A stretch of DNA of 64,000 bases from Monocercomonoides exilis (GCA_001643675.2 LSRY02000001.1:2222501-2286500); one strand, 5' to 3'; positions 48,717 to 61,155 are shown, counted from the first letter of the stretch. Numbers and translations: made by a program. Notes: generated by a model from the sequence alone, not told the origin.

Positions 48717-50350
48717 ACAAGACTTCAAAATAAATTAGATTTTTATAACTGTAAACAAACATCATTGATATAATAACGTTACGTTTTGTGAGCTTAAACG
48801 CATTTCAAAAAATGAACCTATTTTTTCAAATTTTTTGATCACTGAAAGTTCATCCAAGGTTCATAATTTTTCAATGAAAATGCCTGAAGTCAAATATTTT
48901 GTCCCGTATTGATAATATATATGTTCCAGAAGATGATAATACTCCAAGCGTCGAGATTTCAAAAGTGGAAAAATCTTCAAATAGGAGCGAAAACAAATAT
49001 ATAATTAATATATTTTTGATCAAAACCGTTTATGATATTATTTAAATAATATTTTTCTTCTCTTATGTAAAAATAATCATCAATTTGGCATTCATTGAAC
49101 TTAAAAATTGTGAAATAACAAGTGACCACTTGGATGATAATTTTTGAAATAATAACTTTTATCGGTGTGATAATTTTTCTTATGTTATTTATTATTGTGA
49201 AAAGATTTTGTATTAAAATGCAAATTTTGAAACAACTGTTTTTTGAAAAATGTATTAGCTAAAATATAGATAATAATTTCATTTTAAAGCCTTTTTGTTT
49301 TTAACTGTCACTTTGTTGGAATTCAAGGGATATTTTCGAGTGAATGTTTTTTGAATGGAATAATATGAAATAATATTTTATCACCTACTTTTAATTTTTT
49401 TCATTATTTCAGAACTATATAACTTCAATGTGATTTCTCTTTGTGTTGATTCTAACTATTTTGTTCGTTTTTGTTTATTTTCGTTTGTTGCTTCTGTCTT
49501 AATCAAAAATTTGTAAATATAAAAATGGATGCGTTATCATATTCACTTGTAAATAATACTAATTATCCATTCAGGATCTGAGCCTTCAATTGTTTGACGT
49601 TTATCAAACTGCATTATTCTCCAAAAATGATTCCTATTGAAAACAGAATAATTCTGTTTTGAAAAAATAAACTATGTTTCTTTTCTTTTTTTTTTTTTTT
49701 AAACACATCGAACATAAATTGTGTTGTGTGATTTTAATTCTAATTAAAAACTATCCTAATAACAATATCTATCATTGTTGAATAATTCATGCATTTATAT
49801 TAATGGAAAATGCGAATTTAATTATTTCTATTAAACTTTTTAGGAATATTAAAAAAATGAAAAAAATTCATAAGCATCTGCGTCACATGTTTTTTGACGT
49901 AAACAATTTTAAAGTGACGTGACGTGACAGAAAAAATTTCATTCACTCATATTAAAAATTGGTTTTTTTCAATTTGAAACAAGAAATGCAAAGAAAAATT
50001 GATATTTAATTGTTATTCACCTTCTATTATAAAAAGGATTTTTAAATACTTTTCTTTTTTAAAATGTTCATTTTTTATTTTAATATGAACAATGGGTTGT
50101 GTCGTGATCATTTTTTGTGGTATAAATACCAAGGCACTCACGTCACTGCCGGTCACTGACGTGTTTTCAGATAATAAAGCATTTGGAAATTTTTGTATAT
50201 TTGTTATTCATAGATGCATCACATGTGTTTGTTTCTTCATCGGAAAATCCAGAAATCGTTTGAGGAAAGTTATTTAATTTTTTTTATTTAAAACAATTGT
50301 TTTTTTATATATATTTTGATCAAAATAGTTTCAACTATTTAAAAAAACAG
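48717..50350. other. AT-rich region with short TGACG-rich inverted motifs
   Basis: No gene is supported. GGATGATAATTTTTGAAATAA near 49133 looks like a stray MITE end. CATCTGCGTCAC (49875), GTGACGTGACGTGACAG (49914) and CACTGCCGGTCACTGACGTG (50145) form a cluster of TGACG/CGTCA motifs that may belong to a transposon end upstream of the hAT gene. A 61-codon frame at 50092 is probably chance. Confidence 0.4.
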
Positions 50351-53251
50351 AGGAGATATTGAAATCACACAGATGTGAATGGATCAAACTCGAAAAAATA
50401 GAAAATGGTGAATACGCAAACTGTTTTTATATTTTATTTTTTGTAGAAATTAATCTATTAAAAATGCAATATTTTTACACAGGTTATTGTCATCCAAAGC
50501 AGAAAGAATTGGTCATTTCCAAACCGACTCTCGACGTCGTGAATCGCAAATTGTTTATTGCATTTGCTCCTTTGTATAAAGACAGAACTTCGAAAAAGGA
50601 TTTGCACAGACTTTTCATGTGTCTATGTGAGAAAGATGGTGTTGCTTGTGGAGTGACGGGTCGAAAGGACTACTCTATGATTTTCAATCACAAATGTGAT
50701 TTTATTCAGAATAATCAGATATCCTTGTTCTTTTCACAGAAGTCCAATTTATCAACACGGTCAGTTAATTCGAAGATAAACAATAGCTCTTCTGAAACAA
50801 CATTGAAAGGAGAGCTCACTGAATCTTTCATCAACATTGTTGCCCATAGTAATATTTCTTTTCTTTCTGTAGCAACAAACGAATTTAATGATTTTGTTAC
50901 TGCACTAATAAAATCATCACATGAAAATCCGCACATGCACAGGGAAGATATTTTTCCTCGCCTCACAGAGAGAAATGTCACCAAACTGCTTCATGAAGCA
51001 AATTTAAAGAAAATAGAAAAAGCAATTTCAATTATTTCTAACAATCCCCTGGGAGTAGTTATTGATGGAGGAGTTGTTGGGGGAGTGGGCTACACTGCAT
51101 TGGGCTTAATAACGATGGATCAATCGTCAAAACCTATCTTTTGGAAATTGTATAAAAGTTGTCGATCAGAATCCGATTATTTCAATTTAGGATTGGAAAT
51201 AATGACCGAGTTGAGTGCTTATGAATGTTCCGTTAGAGCTTGGTGCTCGGATGGATTAAAACCGCAAGTTTTGGCATTGAATAGAATATCGACAAATGAT
51301 TCGACGGAATTGAATGGTTCATAAAGTGCATATAATATCCAAGGCCAATTTTTGTAAGATGCCTTAATCATTTAATCAATTTAGTTGTCAGTCACGCTTT
51401 TTCAGAAAATGCAAAACTGAAGCAAATGAAGGAATTGATTATTAAATTCAGTCAGCAAGCACATTTATCAAATTTCAGAAACGGTTTGAAAAAAAGATGC
51501 CCAACATTTATAGCTACAAGATGGCTGTGTTTGTATAATATTTGTATCTTAATAAGGCAGAATCAATCAATAATAAGCAAAACCAAAATGCTTTCAGACC
51601 ACGAAATATTTGAAATTGCACTTGCTGAATTGTTGTTGTATCCACTTTATTCGATGCATCTGATTTTTGAAAAAGAATCGACAAAACTTGGAGATGCCTT
51701 TCCTGTTGTTATTCAAGCAATGAATTTGTTTAATTCTTTATCAACAAATGTGTATTTCGTTGATGGAGAATGGCATAACGCATTGACAGATATTGCTATT
51801 CTGTTATATAATTACACACTTTGTGATTTTTCTGGACAACTCATAGCAACATCATACGCACTAACACCAATTGGATCACATAAGCATAGAACTCATAAAT
51901 TCACTTGCGACCCAAGAGAACGTTTGCATTCCAAAGAAAAACATATGTTTTTATTAATCAATTATAATTTATCTTTTTTCTTGATTTTTTTTTTTTAAAG
52001 TTACCAAAACCATTTTTAATGAAGCCAAAAAATCAAGCGAATCTCGATCACGTTCTTGCAGCAAAGACTCATCTGAATCAATGTGTCAGAATCAAAACTT
52101 ATCTATTCATTCTTCTTCTTCGTCGTCATTTTCGTCATCGTCATCGTCATCTTCTTCTTCATCTTCATCATCATCTTCATCTTCCCCATCCTCCTCAAAT
52201 ATTTCCTCATTCCCCACGTTTTCCATTTTCCATGATTCAACACCATTTCTGTCAATACAAAATCCTAATATCAAAACTTTATCGGATCATCTATTTCAAG
52301 ACATTTCATTTCTTTCTACAGAAAAACTGCAAAAGGCTTTTGAAAACTCTGAAAAAGTGGATGAGGAATTAAGTGAGACTGGAACTGTTTCAGCTTTCAC
52401 TGCTTCTGATGCAACAAACTGCGCGAAAACTCAAAATGTTGAGTTCTCAAATTCAAAGCTTCAAGAATTATATTGTTTCATATCAACTCTTGATTCGAAT
52501 TCTCAAGAGAAAACAGTAGAATTTGAAGAACAATACGAAATCGAGGATTTTGATGAACAAGATTTGTTTGGATTGATTCAAGCAGAAGTTGAAGAAAAGG
52601 ATGATGAATATCAACACAATACCAATCAAACAGATCATATCAATTTCTACTTGACTAGAAAAACAACTCAGCATGATGAAGTGTTAGAAAGTTTGTTAAC
52701 AGACATTACTAAAAAATCACAAACTGAAGAAGAAATTTCAAGAAATGAAAAAGAACCAACGAATAATGAAGAAAACAACGAAAGTGAAAACGAAAGCGAT
52801 AGTGATGTGGATTTCATATGCAATTTTTCTCGTTTCAAAAGAATTGAAGAAAATAATGTTGATTTAGATAATCAAACTTTGAGAATAATTAGAAGTTATT
52901 AATCTTCGGATTGGTTTGGCGGGATTGTTGCATGCAACAGAGCTATGTTGGATCACATGTTGAATGAAAAATAACATATAAAGAAGAGTCAGTGACTTAG
53001 ATTACTCAAAGAATATTTTTTTTTAAAAAGATGAGGATGATGTCGTTGAGGAAGATGGTGACATTTTCTACCAGGATTTTTGTTTATATAGCGAAATGCA
53101 GAAAATATTCTATCTCATCGCTGACTGCATAACAAATTCTCCTTGCAGTGAATCATTTTGTGAGAGAATATTTTCTAAAGCTCGCAGAATAATAGGAGAT
53201 CGTCGTCACAAATTGTCTGACAGAACGCTTAATGCTCTTCTTCGTCTCTGA
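50351..53251 (+). CDS. hAT-superfamily transposase, read through TAA
   Basis: Supported exons: about 50351-50407, 50483-51921, 52001-52987 and 53031-53251; the first exon or exons are not resolved. The N-terminal part has paired Cys/His blocks (VTGRKDYSMIFNHKC). The catalytic region has GVVIDGGVVGGVGYTALGL (first Asp), RAWCSDGLKPQVLAL (second Asp) and VRCLNHLINLVVSHAFSEN. After a poly-Ser and acidic insert (52110-52860) comes the hAT dimerisation end CSESFCERIFSKARRIIGD ... LNALLRL at TGA 53249. A one-base break lies near 51298 (GATTCGAC; one more T restores ISTNDFDGIEWF). The frame crosses TAA at 51333, 52900 and 52972, with no internal TGA. Apart from these the gene looks complete. Flanking 8-bp duplications were not found. 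Confidence 0.75.
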
Positions 53252-53429
53252 TGTATGGTGGAAATTATCAATATTTATGTACACACACATACGAATTAAT
53301 CATTTCTTGTTATTTATTAAATTTTGTTTTTTTCTATTTTTGCCAATTTTTTTAACTTTTTCTAAAAACCGAAACACAGCTCGAGAATTCTATTTATTTT
53401 TATTTTGAAAGAAAATAGAAGTTTATTCG

Positions 53430-54165
53430 CTGTATTATGAGTGAGCAAAGATTGAACGAAAAATGTGAAATATGTGATTTAAGGAGAATAGAATCTATCC
53501 GGTGTGGAAATGGAGCAGAGAATGCGTTTATGGTGGGAGGCGGGCCGCTGGATGTGTAGGATAATTAAGTTGTGTTAAACAGTCTGGAGGCAGAGGAGGA
53601 AACAGAGTCATGTTATGAAGAAGAGTTATAACTTTTGCATGGCATGGGCTTGGAGCTGCTGGTTAGGAATACTTACGTCGTGCTGTAGAATGAAGCGAGT
53701 ATGTTTGATGAGACAGTGATTGAGGTGGCAGGGATGGTGTGCGAGTTTGTGGGGGGTGAATGAGTCGAACATCGGAACGCCAGAGAGCGGAGAAGGCGGA
53801 GCGCTGGCGGCGGATCTTGGAGCAGCGGGGCAGCTGAAGCTGAACAGCGGAGCAAGCTGTGTAGCAGCAGCAGCAGTGGTGTGAATGTGCTCGTAATAGA
53901 GCGAACGGTGCGAGTTTTTATATGTGGAGAGAGCTCAGGCAGAACGGAGGTGGAGGTGAAGCCGTTGGGGCTCAGCAAGAACAAGGCGCGGTGGGGGAGG
54001 AATACGTATGTGCGGGAAGTTAGTCTGGCAGCAGTGGCGAAAAAGGAGCGTACACTGTTTGGGTGGGAGATGTGGATGGGAGACGAGGATTATGAGGAAG
54101 CAAAAGAAGGCAGAAGACAATCGAGTCTGGCTGGGTTTCCATCTTCATCTGCAAAAAGAGGATAA
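53430..54165 (+). pseudogene. GC-richer coding remnant
   Basis: Protein-like blocks: SLEAEEETESCYEEEL, GMGLELLVRNTYVVL, NEASMFDETVIEVAGMVCE, GEGGALAADLGAAGQLKL, then TEVEVKPLGLSKNKARWGR, NTYVREVSLAAVAKKERTL and SSLAGFPSSSAKRG ending at TAA 54165. Stops TAA, TAG and TGA and frame changes lie between them. The style resembles the surface-protein family of this window but no repeat is decisive. The opposite strand is also unusually open here because of composition, so the strand call is tentative. Confidence 0.35.
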
Positions 54166-56128
54166 TCTGTGATTTCATCACTTCTATAACTTCCATTATT
54201 TCTGCTTCTTCTATAACAGTTGCGGTTACTGATGTTGTCTTCGCCAAGCATAGAATGCGAAAAAAGAGCAGCCTTCATCAACCGGAGGAGCGATGTCACT
54301 CCTTTCAGCACTTCCACCTCGTCTGACGGCAGACGCAGATAAAGCGAGGCTGCCGGCGCACGCGACGACTGCAGAACAAGAGGCCTTTCACAGAGCATTG
54401 AACGTCTTTTGAAAGAAGAAGAAGAAGAATTGCTGATAGAGCGAAGGAAAGAGGATGTTGAATGGGATTGCAGCTCGTCAAAGTGGAGGGAGGACTTGAG
54501 AGAGGAAGGCTGGTATGTGCTTTGTTGTGTGTAGGGGTGCTGAGAAGGATGTGAAGATTGTGAAGAAGAAGAAACAGAAGAAGAAACAGAAGGACGAGAA
54601 TTAATCACATCGCTCTTTGTTCTTCCATGGACGGCCTTCACAGGCACAGCTGAAGGGGCAGACAGGAACATAGACTGATAAGAAGCGAAGGATGTGGGTG
54701 AATGGAGCTGATTGAGAGAGAAAGGAAACATTCTATTTGTTTCCTTTGAGGAGTGTTTTGTGGCAGTCTCATTGCTTCTCAGCAGCTAACTGCCTGTGGA
54801 GTCAGCTTTATCAATGGAAGAGTGAGGGTCATGAGGTGATTGATATGATTGATATGATTGCTATGAATTTAATGATTGAATGGATTGAATGGATTGAATT
54901 GGTTGAGATGACTGAGGTGATTGAGGTGTTTGCAATGGAATGGGAGAAGAATGAGAAGGAGAAGAGGCTGAAGGTGAGGCAGAAGGTGAGGCGGAAGAAG
55001 GAGAATTGTCTGAGGTGAGTGAAGGGGAAGAAGAAGAAGAAGAAGTGAATGTTGATAAAGATGAAGATGTGGAAGAGGATAAAGAAGAAGGTGACATTGA
55101 AAGTGAAGGCGAAGCATCACGCTGTTCTGTTGAAGAAGAAGAAGAAGAAGAAGAAAGATAGAAGAAGAATTTAAAGAAGAGGAGGAGAGGAGGAAGAAGA
55201 TGAAGAAGGCGAAGTGAAAACATTTGATATGTTTCTGATAGAAGCTGGCTGTGTAAATGGGTGTAAAGGAGGTTTTTGACTGTTGGTGAAATGAATTAGC
55301 TCAGAAAGAGAATTTTCAATGAAAATTTTCTTTTCCTTTTAATTCTTATTCTCTCCTCCTTCTCCTTCCTCTTCTCTCTTCCTACTACATCAATTTTCCC
55401 TCCCTTTATTTCAATTCTCTTCCTCTTTAACTTCTTCTTCTCCCTCTTCTCCTTCTTCTTCTGTTTCTTCTCCAAATCTGCCATTCTCTCTGTTTTCCAT
55501 TTCACAAAGCAAAAAAAAGTCATCTTCATTTTCTTCTTTTTCATCCTCATCATCACAATATCCTTCTCCTATTCTTTCTTCAATAAAACACAAATTGTAA
55601 TTTAACCCTCCATCCTTAAACTCAACTCCTCCTCCTTCACCTCCTCCACTTCTTCTTCTTCTTCCTATTCTTCCTCCTTCTTCACTCTCTCTTCTCCTTC
55701 TTCACCTTCTTCCCTTTCCCTTTCCCTTTCCCTCTCTCCTCTTTCCTCCAACCATGGTCTGTCCGTGAAGGCGCGAAAGGAACAAAATCACGCTGAGGAA
55801 GAGGAGGCGGAGGAGGAACGTTATTCACACCAGAAACAGGAGCAGCGGTGTAGTTGGAGAGGTGGCGAGGGCGGAGGGCAGTGGCAATGCGCTGGGTGTT
55901 GTTGGTGATGAGGAGAAAAAGAAGGAAAAGATGAAGATGAAGATGAAGAGGAAAAGGAAAAGGAGATGAAAAAGATAGAGAAGAGAAGATGGAGAAGAAG
56001 AGAAAGAAAAAACAGAAAAAGATAAATTTAAAGTTAAAAAAAAAAAAAAAAGGATGAAGAAAATCAAAAAAGTCAATGCAAATCGCTGTGATGCTCTTTA
56101 ACTTTTCATTTATACAAAGTAATAACAA
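54090..56128 (-). pseudogene. Ser-rich low-complexity gene, broken into several frames
   Basis: Minus-strand blocks follow in order: TNNTQRIATALRPRHLSNY and NNVPPPPPLPQRDFVPFAP (56030-55770), NYNLCFIEERIGEGYCDDE (about 55580), ENSLSELIHFTNSQKPPLH and ASIRNISNVFTSPSSS (55320-55200), poly-Ser with TEQRDASPSLSMSP, then from 54890 a frame that crosses TAG twice (near 54859 and 54793) into NRMFPFSLNQLHSPTSFAS and ends YPLFADEDGNPARLDCLL at TAA 54090. Ordinary protein sequence alternates with Ser or Glu tracts, so this looks like one gene of about 600 residues with several indels. Function unknown. The last 75 bp overlap the plus-strand remnant. Confidence 0.4.
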
Positions 56129-57480
56129 TCACAAAGGATCAGAGCAACAATTAAATGAAAAAACAAATAAACTCTTAAATAGACTTTAATTGAAGTGAAC
56201 TTTCAATTCAAATCTGATTGTTTTTCAACATTTTCATAAAATGAATATTTATTCATATTCATAGATAATAATTCTCTCATTACAATAATATAGTGAACAA
56301 CAGTCAAATATTTTTTTCTTCTTAAAACAATTGTTAAATTGAAAGGATAAAATTGTCTAGTGAGAATTGCAAAAACACATTACAAAAATCATGATAAATA
56401 TTTCTATCGAAGAAAAAACATGTTGAACATAAATAATCACATAGTTTTTAAGCCTTTAAAGAATGAAAAACAATAAAAATGAGACACTTAAAATTATGCT
56501 TCTAAAACATTTAAAAAAAATGAATAGAAAAAGCTTGATGTAAATTTTCATGAATGATATGACTTCTGTCAAAGTGAAAAATGGTAATTTAATAAATAAA
56601 TAATTAATTAGAGTTTCTTGATTGTAAATTTAGATGGAATTTTTGTTTATCAAATTTTGAATAATTGGAAAGTGTTTAATCCATTTTCAAGCATTATTTA
56701 AAAAAATGGTTTGTTTTCATCTTAGAAAAAAAAAAAAAAAAAAAAAAAACAGTGACGGGTACTGACTGACGAGAGCCCACCTATTTCAAGGTGACGCAGA
56801 TGTTTAAAAATTCATTTACAACTTGGCAAAATTTTTTTGAAAAGTTCCTCGACTTTAATATTTTCCCTAAAAAGATCACAAATGATCAAAAAATAACGAT
56901 CATTCCTATCCCATCATAAATTGTTTATCATTTCTTATTGCCATTTTTTGAAGTTATTATAAAATATGAAGCTTCAATTTCATCTATTTCATATATACTT
57001 TTGACTAACTTTTCATTTTTTATTAAAAAAATAAACTGTCAGTTGTAACTTGTGGCAAACAATTAATAACATAAATATAGACCTTTTTTGCTTCGTTTAT
57101 TCGAATAGACATATTGATTTATTGAGTAATTATAACCACTTGAACATTTCAATGAGTTGATAAAACGAAAAGGAGAAAAATCGTGTGTCTTGTATTATTT
57201 TTTGAAAGCTAATGATAACGAGAATTCAAACGTGATATTATTCATGAATGAAAAACTATATTCAAAAATAAAAACAAATAAATTGATTCCGTATGGTTTT
57301 AAATAAATAAATATTATTTGCAATTAAAACATCAAAAGGTTTGAAATTAAAAACTCAAAATGATATTAATCATTTGTTGAATCAAATCATGAATCATGTT
57401 TTTTGTCGATGTTATTTTCACTTTTGCTTTATGTTCATCTTTTTCTTTTCACTTTCATTCATTACAAGGAGAAATAAATA
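56129..57480. other. AT-rich non-coding region
   Basis: No frame with protein composition. An A tract of about 25 bases at 56725-56749 is followed directly by CAGTGACGGGTACTGACTGAC and GTGACGCAGATG (56791), possibly a transposon end related to motifs near 49.9-50.2 kb. The rest is AT-rich. Confidence 0.45.
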
Positions 57481-57489
57481 TCTGTTAGT

Positions 57490-60240
57490 TCACATCACTC
57501 GAAAACTGTGAACATTTGCGAATGATCGATATTTCCAATCCTGATGTGGATGCTGTGTTTCTGTTTAGGAAGAGCTATCGACAGACGTTGTGGTGTAACA
57601 GAAAAACTTCTGGAGGTTGATCATTCACTGCAATTTAAGGTTCGCTCAGTTCCTTTATTATTTTCTCTATCCTCATCTTCTTCTCCAACTGGAGCAGTGC
57701 GTTGATCTTTTTCGAGTTCCGGAGATGGAGAATGGAAGAGAAGAAGTCGGCAGGAGATGATAAGTCATCTTCATCATCATCATCTACACCTGTGATTGAC
57801 TTTTCGGATTCCTCGGAGGTGGAGGCTTCACATGCTTCAGCATCAGTCATGCACAGCATCGAGAGGCGTCTGAGGATTGTGGTGCTTGTGGTGGCTAAGG
57901 CGTATGCGCTGCAAACGCTGCAGGGTCATTTTGTGATTCCAAGTGCGGTTCTGTATGGGTGCGTTGTGTGTGCATACGATGTGAAGCTTTCTGCGATGCT
58001 TTCGGTTTTGAGAGTGGTGCAGCTTCCCACTCTTGCAGAATCGGTGGGCACGAAGTCGGGGAGCAAGCGGATCTTTGCAGCAGCAAATGTGAATGTGTCC
58101 CCGTCAATCCACGATCTGTTTGACACGTCGCTGCAGATATGGCAATCGCCGCAGTCGAGGCGTGTGATGATGAAGCTGGATGACGAAGTGATGGGGTGAG
58201 AGGTTGCAGTGTGTGAAGTGGGGGAGATTGTGGAGAAAGGGCTGGATGCTGCGGAGCTGAGGATGGAGGATATTGTTCAATCTCATGCAGCGATTGTGCA
58301 GGCTGTGCTGGAGGAGCGAGAAGAGGCGGAGGAAGGAGAAAAGGGAGGCAAAGAGGGAGAAGAAAAGGGAGAAGAAGATGGAGGGAGAGAGGGAGGTGAT
58401 GGGAACGAGGAAAAAGGCGGGTATCCGGCAGCGCACAGAGAGTTTGTGGAAAGAATCAAAGAGAACCAGGGGAAGCTGGAAGAAGCGATGGCTCCGTTGA
58501 TTGTGGAGGCGCTTGGGCTGCGTCGGCTGAGGTTTGTGAAAGAAAAGATATGGATAGTGATTTCCTCAGAGAGCGGCATATCACAGATGCTTTATTATGC
58601 ACTTACTATGCTTGTCTATTGTGTAACATTGGATTATGCGAGTAATAAGAACTTTGCAGCAGGAGAAGCAGATGAGTGTTATAGTTTTTCTTCGATGAAT
58701 TGTACAATTGAAATGATCAGAGATGCGGAGCTGTTGAAAATATCAGTTGATCATTTGACAATAATTGAGGAAAAAGACAAACTTGATGAAGAAGCAAAGG
58801 GAAAAAAGCTGCTTGTTTTGTGCTGAGTGAATTGAAGAAGAAGATGATGATGAAATTTCGAGAGCTTTGTGATCGATACTGCGAAATTGTGTGTGAGGAG
58901 CTCATATTCTACTGTCCAAAAATGTGCTGAAATTATTTGCGAAAGCGATTCGGCCAAGTTCTGAGAGCAAAAGGTGATGCTGGGACGAACGCAGAAGTGA
59001 AAGAGTTTGTGCTTGCGAGGCAAGTGGAGCTGGGGCATAAGGCGAAGAAAAGAGAAGAAGGAAGTGGAGGAGAAGAATGACTGGAGAGGAGTGCAAGGAG
59101 GTGTATAGCGCTGGTGGAGAAAGTGGAAAGGCAGCCGAAGTCGCAAGTGAGAGACGAGAAAGAAGAGGAGAAGCTGTTTGAGGAAGCTCATCAATCGGGA
59201 CTATTTGTTGTGGGGTTGATTGAAGCAGAAGAAGAACAAGAAAGTGGAAGATAAAGCAGTGTGAAAGGAGCTCAGGCTAAAGCATTCAAAGAAGGAGTGG
59301 ATTTGGAGAAGATGGAGTGCAGGCGAGGACAACAGAAGGAAAGATAATTCGAATTTGCGTCACGAAGGAGACTTCAACGGTAAAGCTGAAGGAACTTGTG
59401 CTGAAGAAAGAAGGGATTCCGCCTGACATGCAGAAGATTGTCTTCAACGATGTGCAGCTGAGTGACATGCGCACGATGAGCGGGTGCTCCATCCGGAACA
59501 ACGAAGAGCTGAAGCTGATGCTGCGTCTGCAAGGCGGTTCAACGAAGGTTCTAGGGCAGATGGAAAAAGAGAAGAGGTTTAGCGCGAGAATGGCAATGTA
59601 GATGGTTGGAATGGCAAGGGCAGGAGCAGGGGCAAGTGCAGGTCCAGGGCTAAGTCCGTGATTGCTGCTGCCGTCGAATGAAGTGCGGAGGAAGTTCAAT
59701 GTGCGTGTGATGTCTCGTCTTAAATATGGTTTGAGTGCCTCTTTTTCATAAGATATTCCGACAAATCGCAGGTTATAAATTCAGTTTGAATGAATATGAA
59801 ATCAGAGAATATACATAACGCCTTCACTTTTTCTTCTTTTTGCGGTTCTTGTGGCTGCATTTCAGATGACAGTGTAGATGGCGTTGAGGAAGAAGAAGAA
59901 ATTGCACTGGTTGCGAAGTTTCTGCAGGTGGAACATTCGAAGGAGGAGAAGGAGAAATGTTATCATCACGTAGCTCTTTTTCTAACTGCTCTTATTGAGT
60001 GAAGCTATTTTTATCTTGACAATGCGCGGTATCTGCTTGGATGTGCGGGGGAGAAGATGGGCAAGCTTGCATGTGAGTGTGTGAGGGACGTTACTTTTGT
60101 GACTCTTTATATGATTTAACTCACAAATTATTTTGCAGCAACGGTATCTCAGAAGGGCTAACAGACGTTTCTGTGTGACAGGCAATTGTGGAGATGGGGA
60201 TTGAGATGAGCTGAGACAAGGGAAATTCTTCCATTTGGAG
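57490..60240 (+). pseudogene. Large GC-richer relic gene, helical, with ubiquitin-like domain
   Basis: Long plus-strand open pieces: 57702-58199 (SAGDDKSSSSSSSTPVIDF, VMHSIERRLRIVVLVVAKA, SVGTKSGSKRIFAAANVNV). In the same frame past TGA 58197, 58200-58826 continues (EVGEIVEKGLDAAELRMED, AAHREFVERIKENQGKLEE). After an A-run frame change at 58800 come LKKKMMMKFRELCDRYCEI, GDAGTNAEVKEFVLARQVE and EEAHQSGLFVVGLIEAEEE, then the ubiquitin-like block and, near 59880, DGVEEEEEIALVAKFLQVE. Stops are of all kinds (TGA 58197, TGA near 58928, TAG 59599). The N-terminal piece is paralogous to 36.8 kb. It was once a gene of 900 or more residues; no enzyme domain is recognised apart from the ubiquitin fold. 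Confidence 0.45.
59317..59538 (+). pseudogene. Diverged ubiquitin-like domain
   Basis: 74 codons align with ubiquitin end to end: KLKELVLKKEGIPPDMQKI against the KEGIPPDQQ region, IVFNDVQLSDMRTMSGCSI against LIFAGKQLEDGRTLSDYNI, and the ending ELKLMLRLQGG against LHLVLRLRGG. The reading frame continues past GG (STKVLGQMEKEKRF) to TAG 59599, so it is an internal domain, not a free ubiquitin. It lies in frame with neither flank as written. About 35-40% of positions match ubiquitin by eye. Confidence 0.75.
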
Positions 60241-60284
60241 AATGAAAATAGCAGCTGTGATGTTTGTGATGGTGATGAAGTCAG

Positions 60285-61155
60285 TTAATGAAAAGAAAGA
60301 ATGTGAAGATGATAAAGAGGAGGAAGAGGAAGAAAAAAAACAGAAGACGAAATGAAAGTGGAGTGAAGAGGAAGGGAAGAAGGAAGAGAGAAGATGAGTT
60401 TTGATAATTCTGTTTCAACACAAGATGACATCATAGCTGAGTTTAATGTTTCACTTGCATTCCAGACTGTCCAACCACTTTCATCATCATTTCCTCGGAT
60501 TTCATGTTTCTTTCCAGCAAAGTCCAATTCATCGCTCATCTCAACCATTCCATTTACGATGACTTTCTTTGTTTCTGTTTGTCTTGTGAGGGAGTGCTTC
60601 ATTGTCAAACAAGGGAATTGGACAATTCCACAGTGTGAGTGATTGAATGCCTCAGAATTGCTCACATATATTTCTTCTGGGGTGGGAAGGAGATAGATGC
60701 ACAGAGGAATGGCCACACTCGTGTTTCCATTGTCGTATCCTCGCACTTTATCAAAAGAATCCAGTGAAGCTGTAACACACTTGATTTTTTCTGATTTTGC
60801 AGTTTCTTCCAGATTGGGTGAAATGACAAAGATATCATTTCCTCACTTGGCCGTGTTTGTTCTGCCTTCTGAGGTTATTAGGAAAACTGGATTGCCGTTC
60901 ATCATAATAAGAATAATTCCTCCTCCAAACCCCTGGAATGCAGAGAAAAAGCATCTGTCAATATTACAACTTTTCACATTCACTTTATTAACCTCTCCTG
61001 CACACAGCATCATCGAGCCTCAATTAGCTTGCATTGTGCTTTCACATCATGAAATTGAACTTGAAAATAGATTCTTGTCTGTTTCATCATTGATAAAACT
61101 AACTTTAGCTTTTAACTTCGAACTTTTCAATTTGAATAAAGAAAGTTTAAATTAA
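60285..61155 (-). pseudogene. Beta-helix surface protein fragment with TGA at likely Trp positions
   Basis: From 61155 the minus-strand frame reads KAKVSFINDETDKNLFSSS, then TGA, CESTMQAN, TGA, GSMMLCAGEVNKVNVKSCN, CFFSAFQGFGGGIILIMMN, TAK, TGA, GNDIFVISPNLEETAKSEK, KVRGYDNGNTSVAIPLCIY, CGIVQFPCLTMKHSLTRQT, VIVNGMVEMSDELDFAGKK and NDDESGWTVWNASETLNSA. Apart from three TGA codons the frame is open for 290 codons and has the beta-helix repeat style of the genes at 15 kb and in the palindrome. By analogy with family blocks such as xWGND, the TGAs probably replace Trp. It stops at 60285 without the usual C-terminal membrane segment. Confidence 0.55.
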
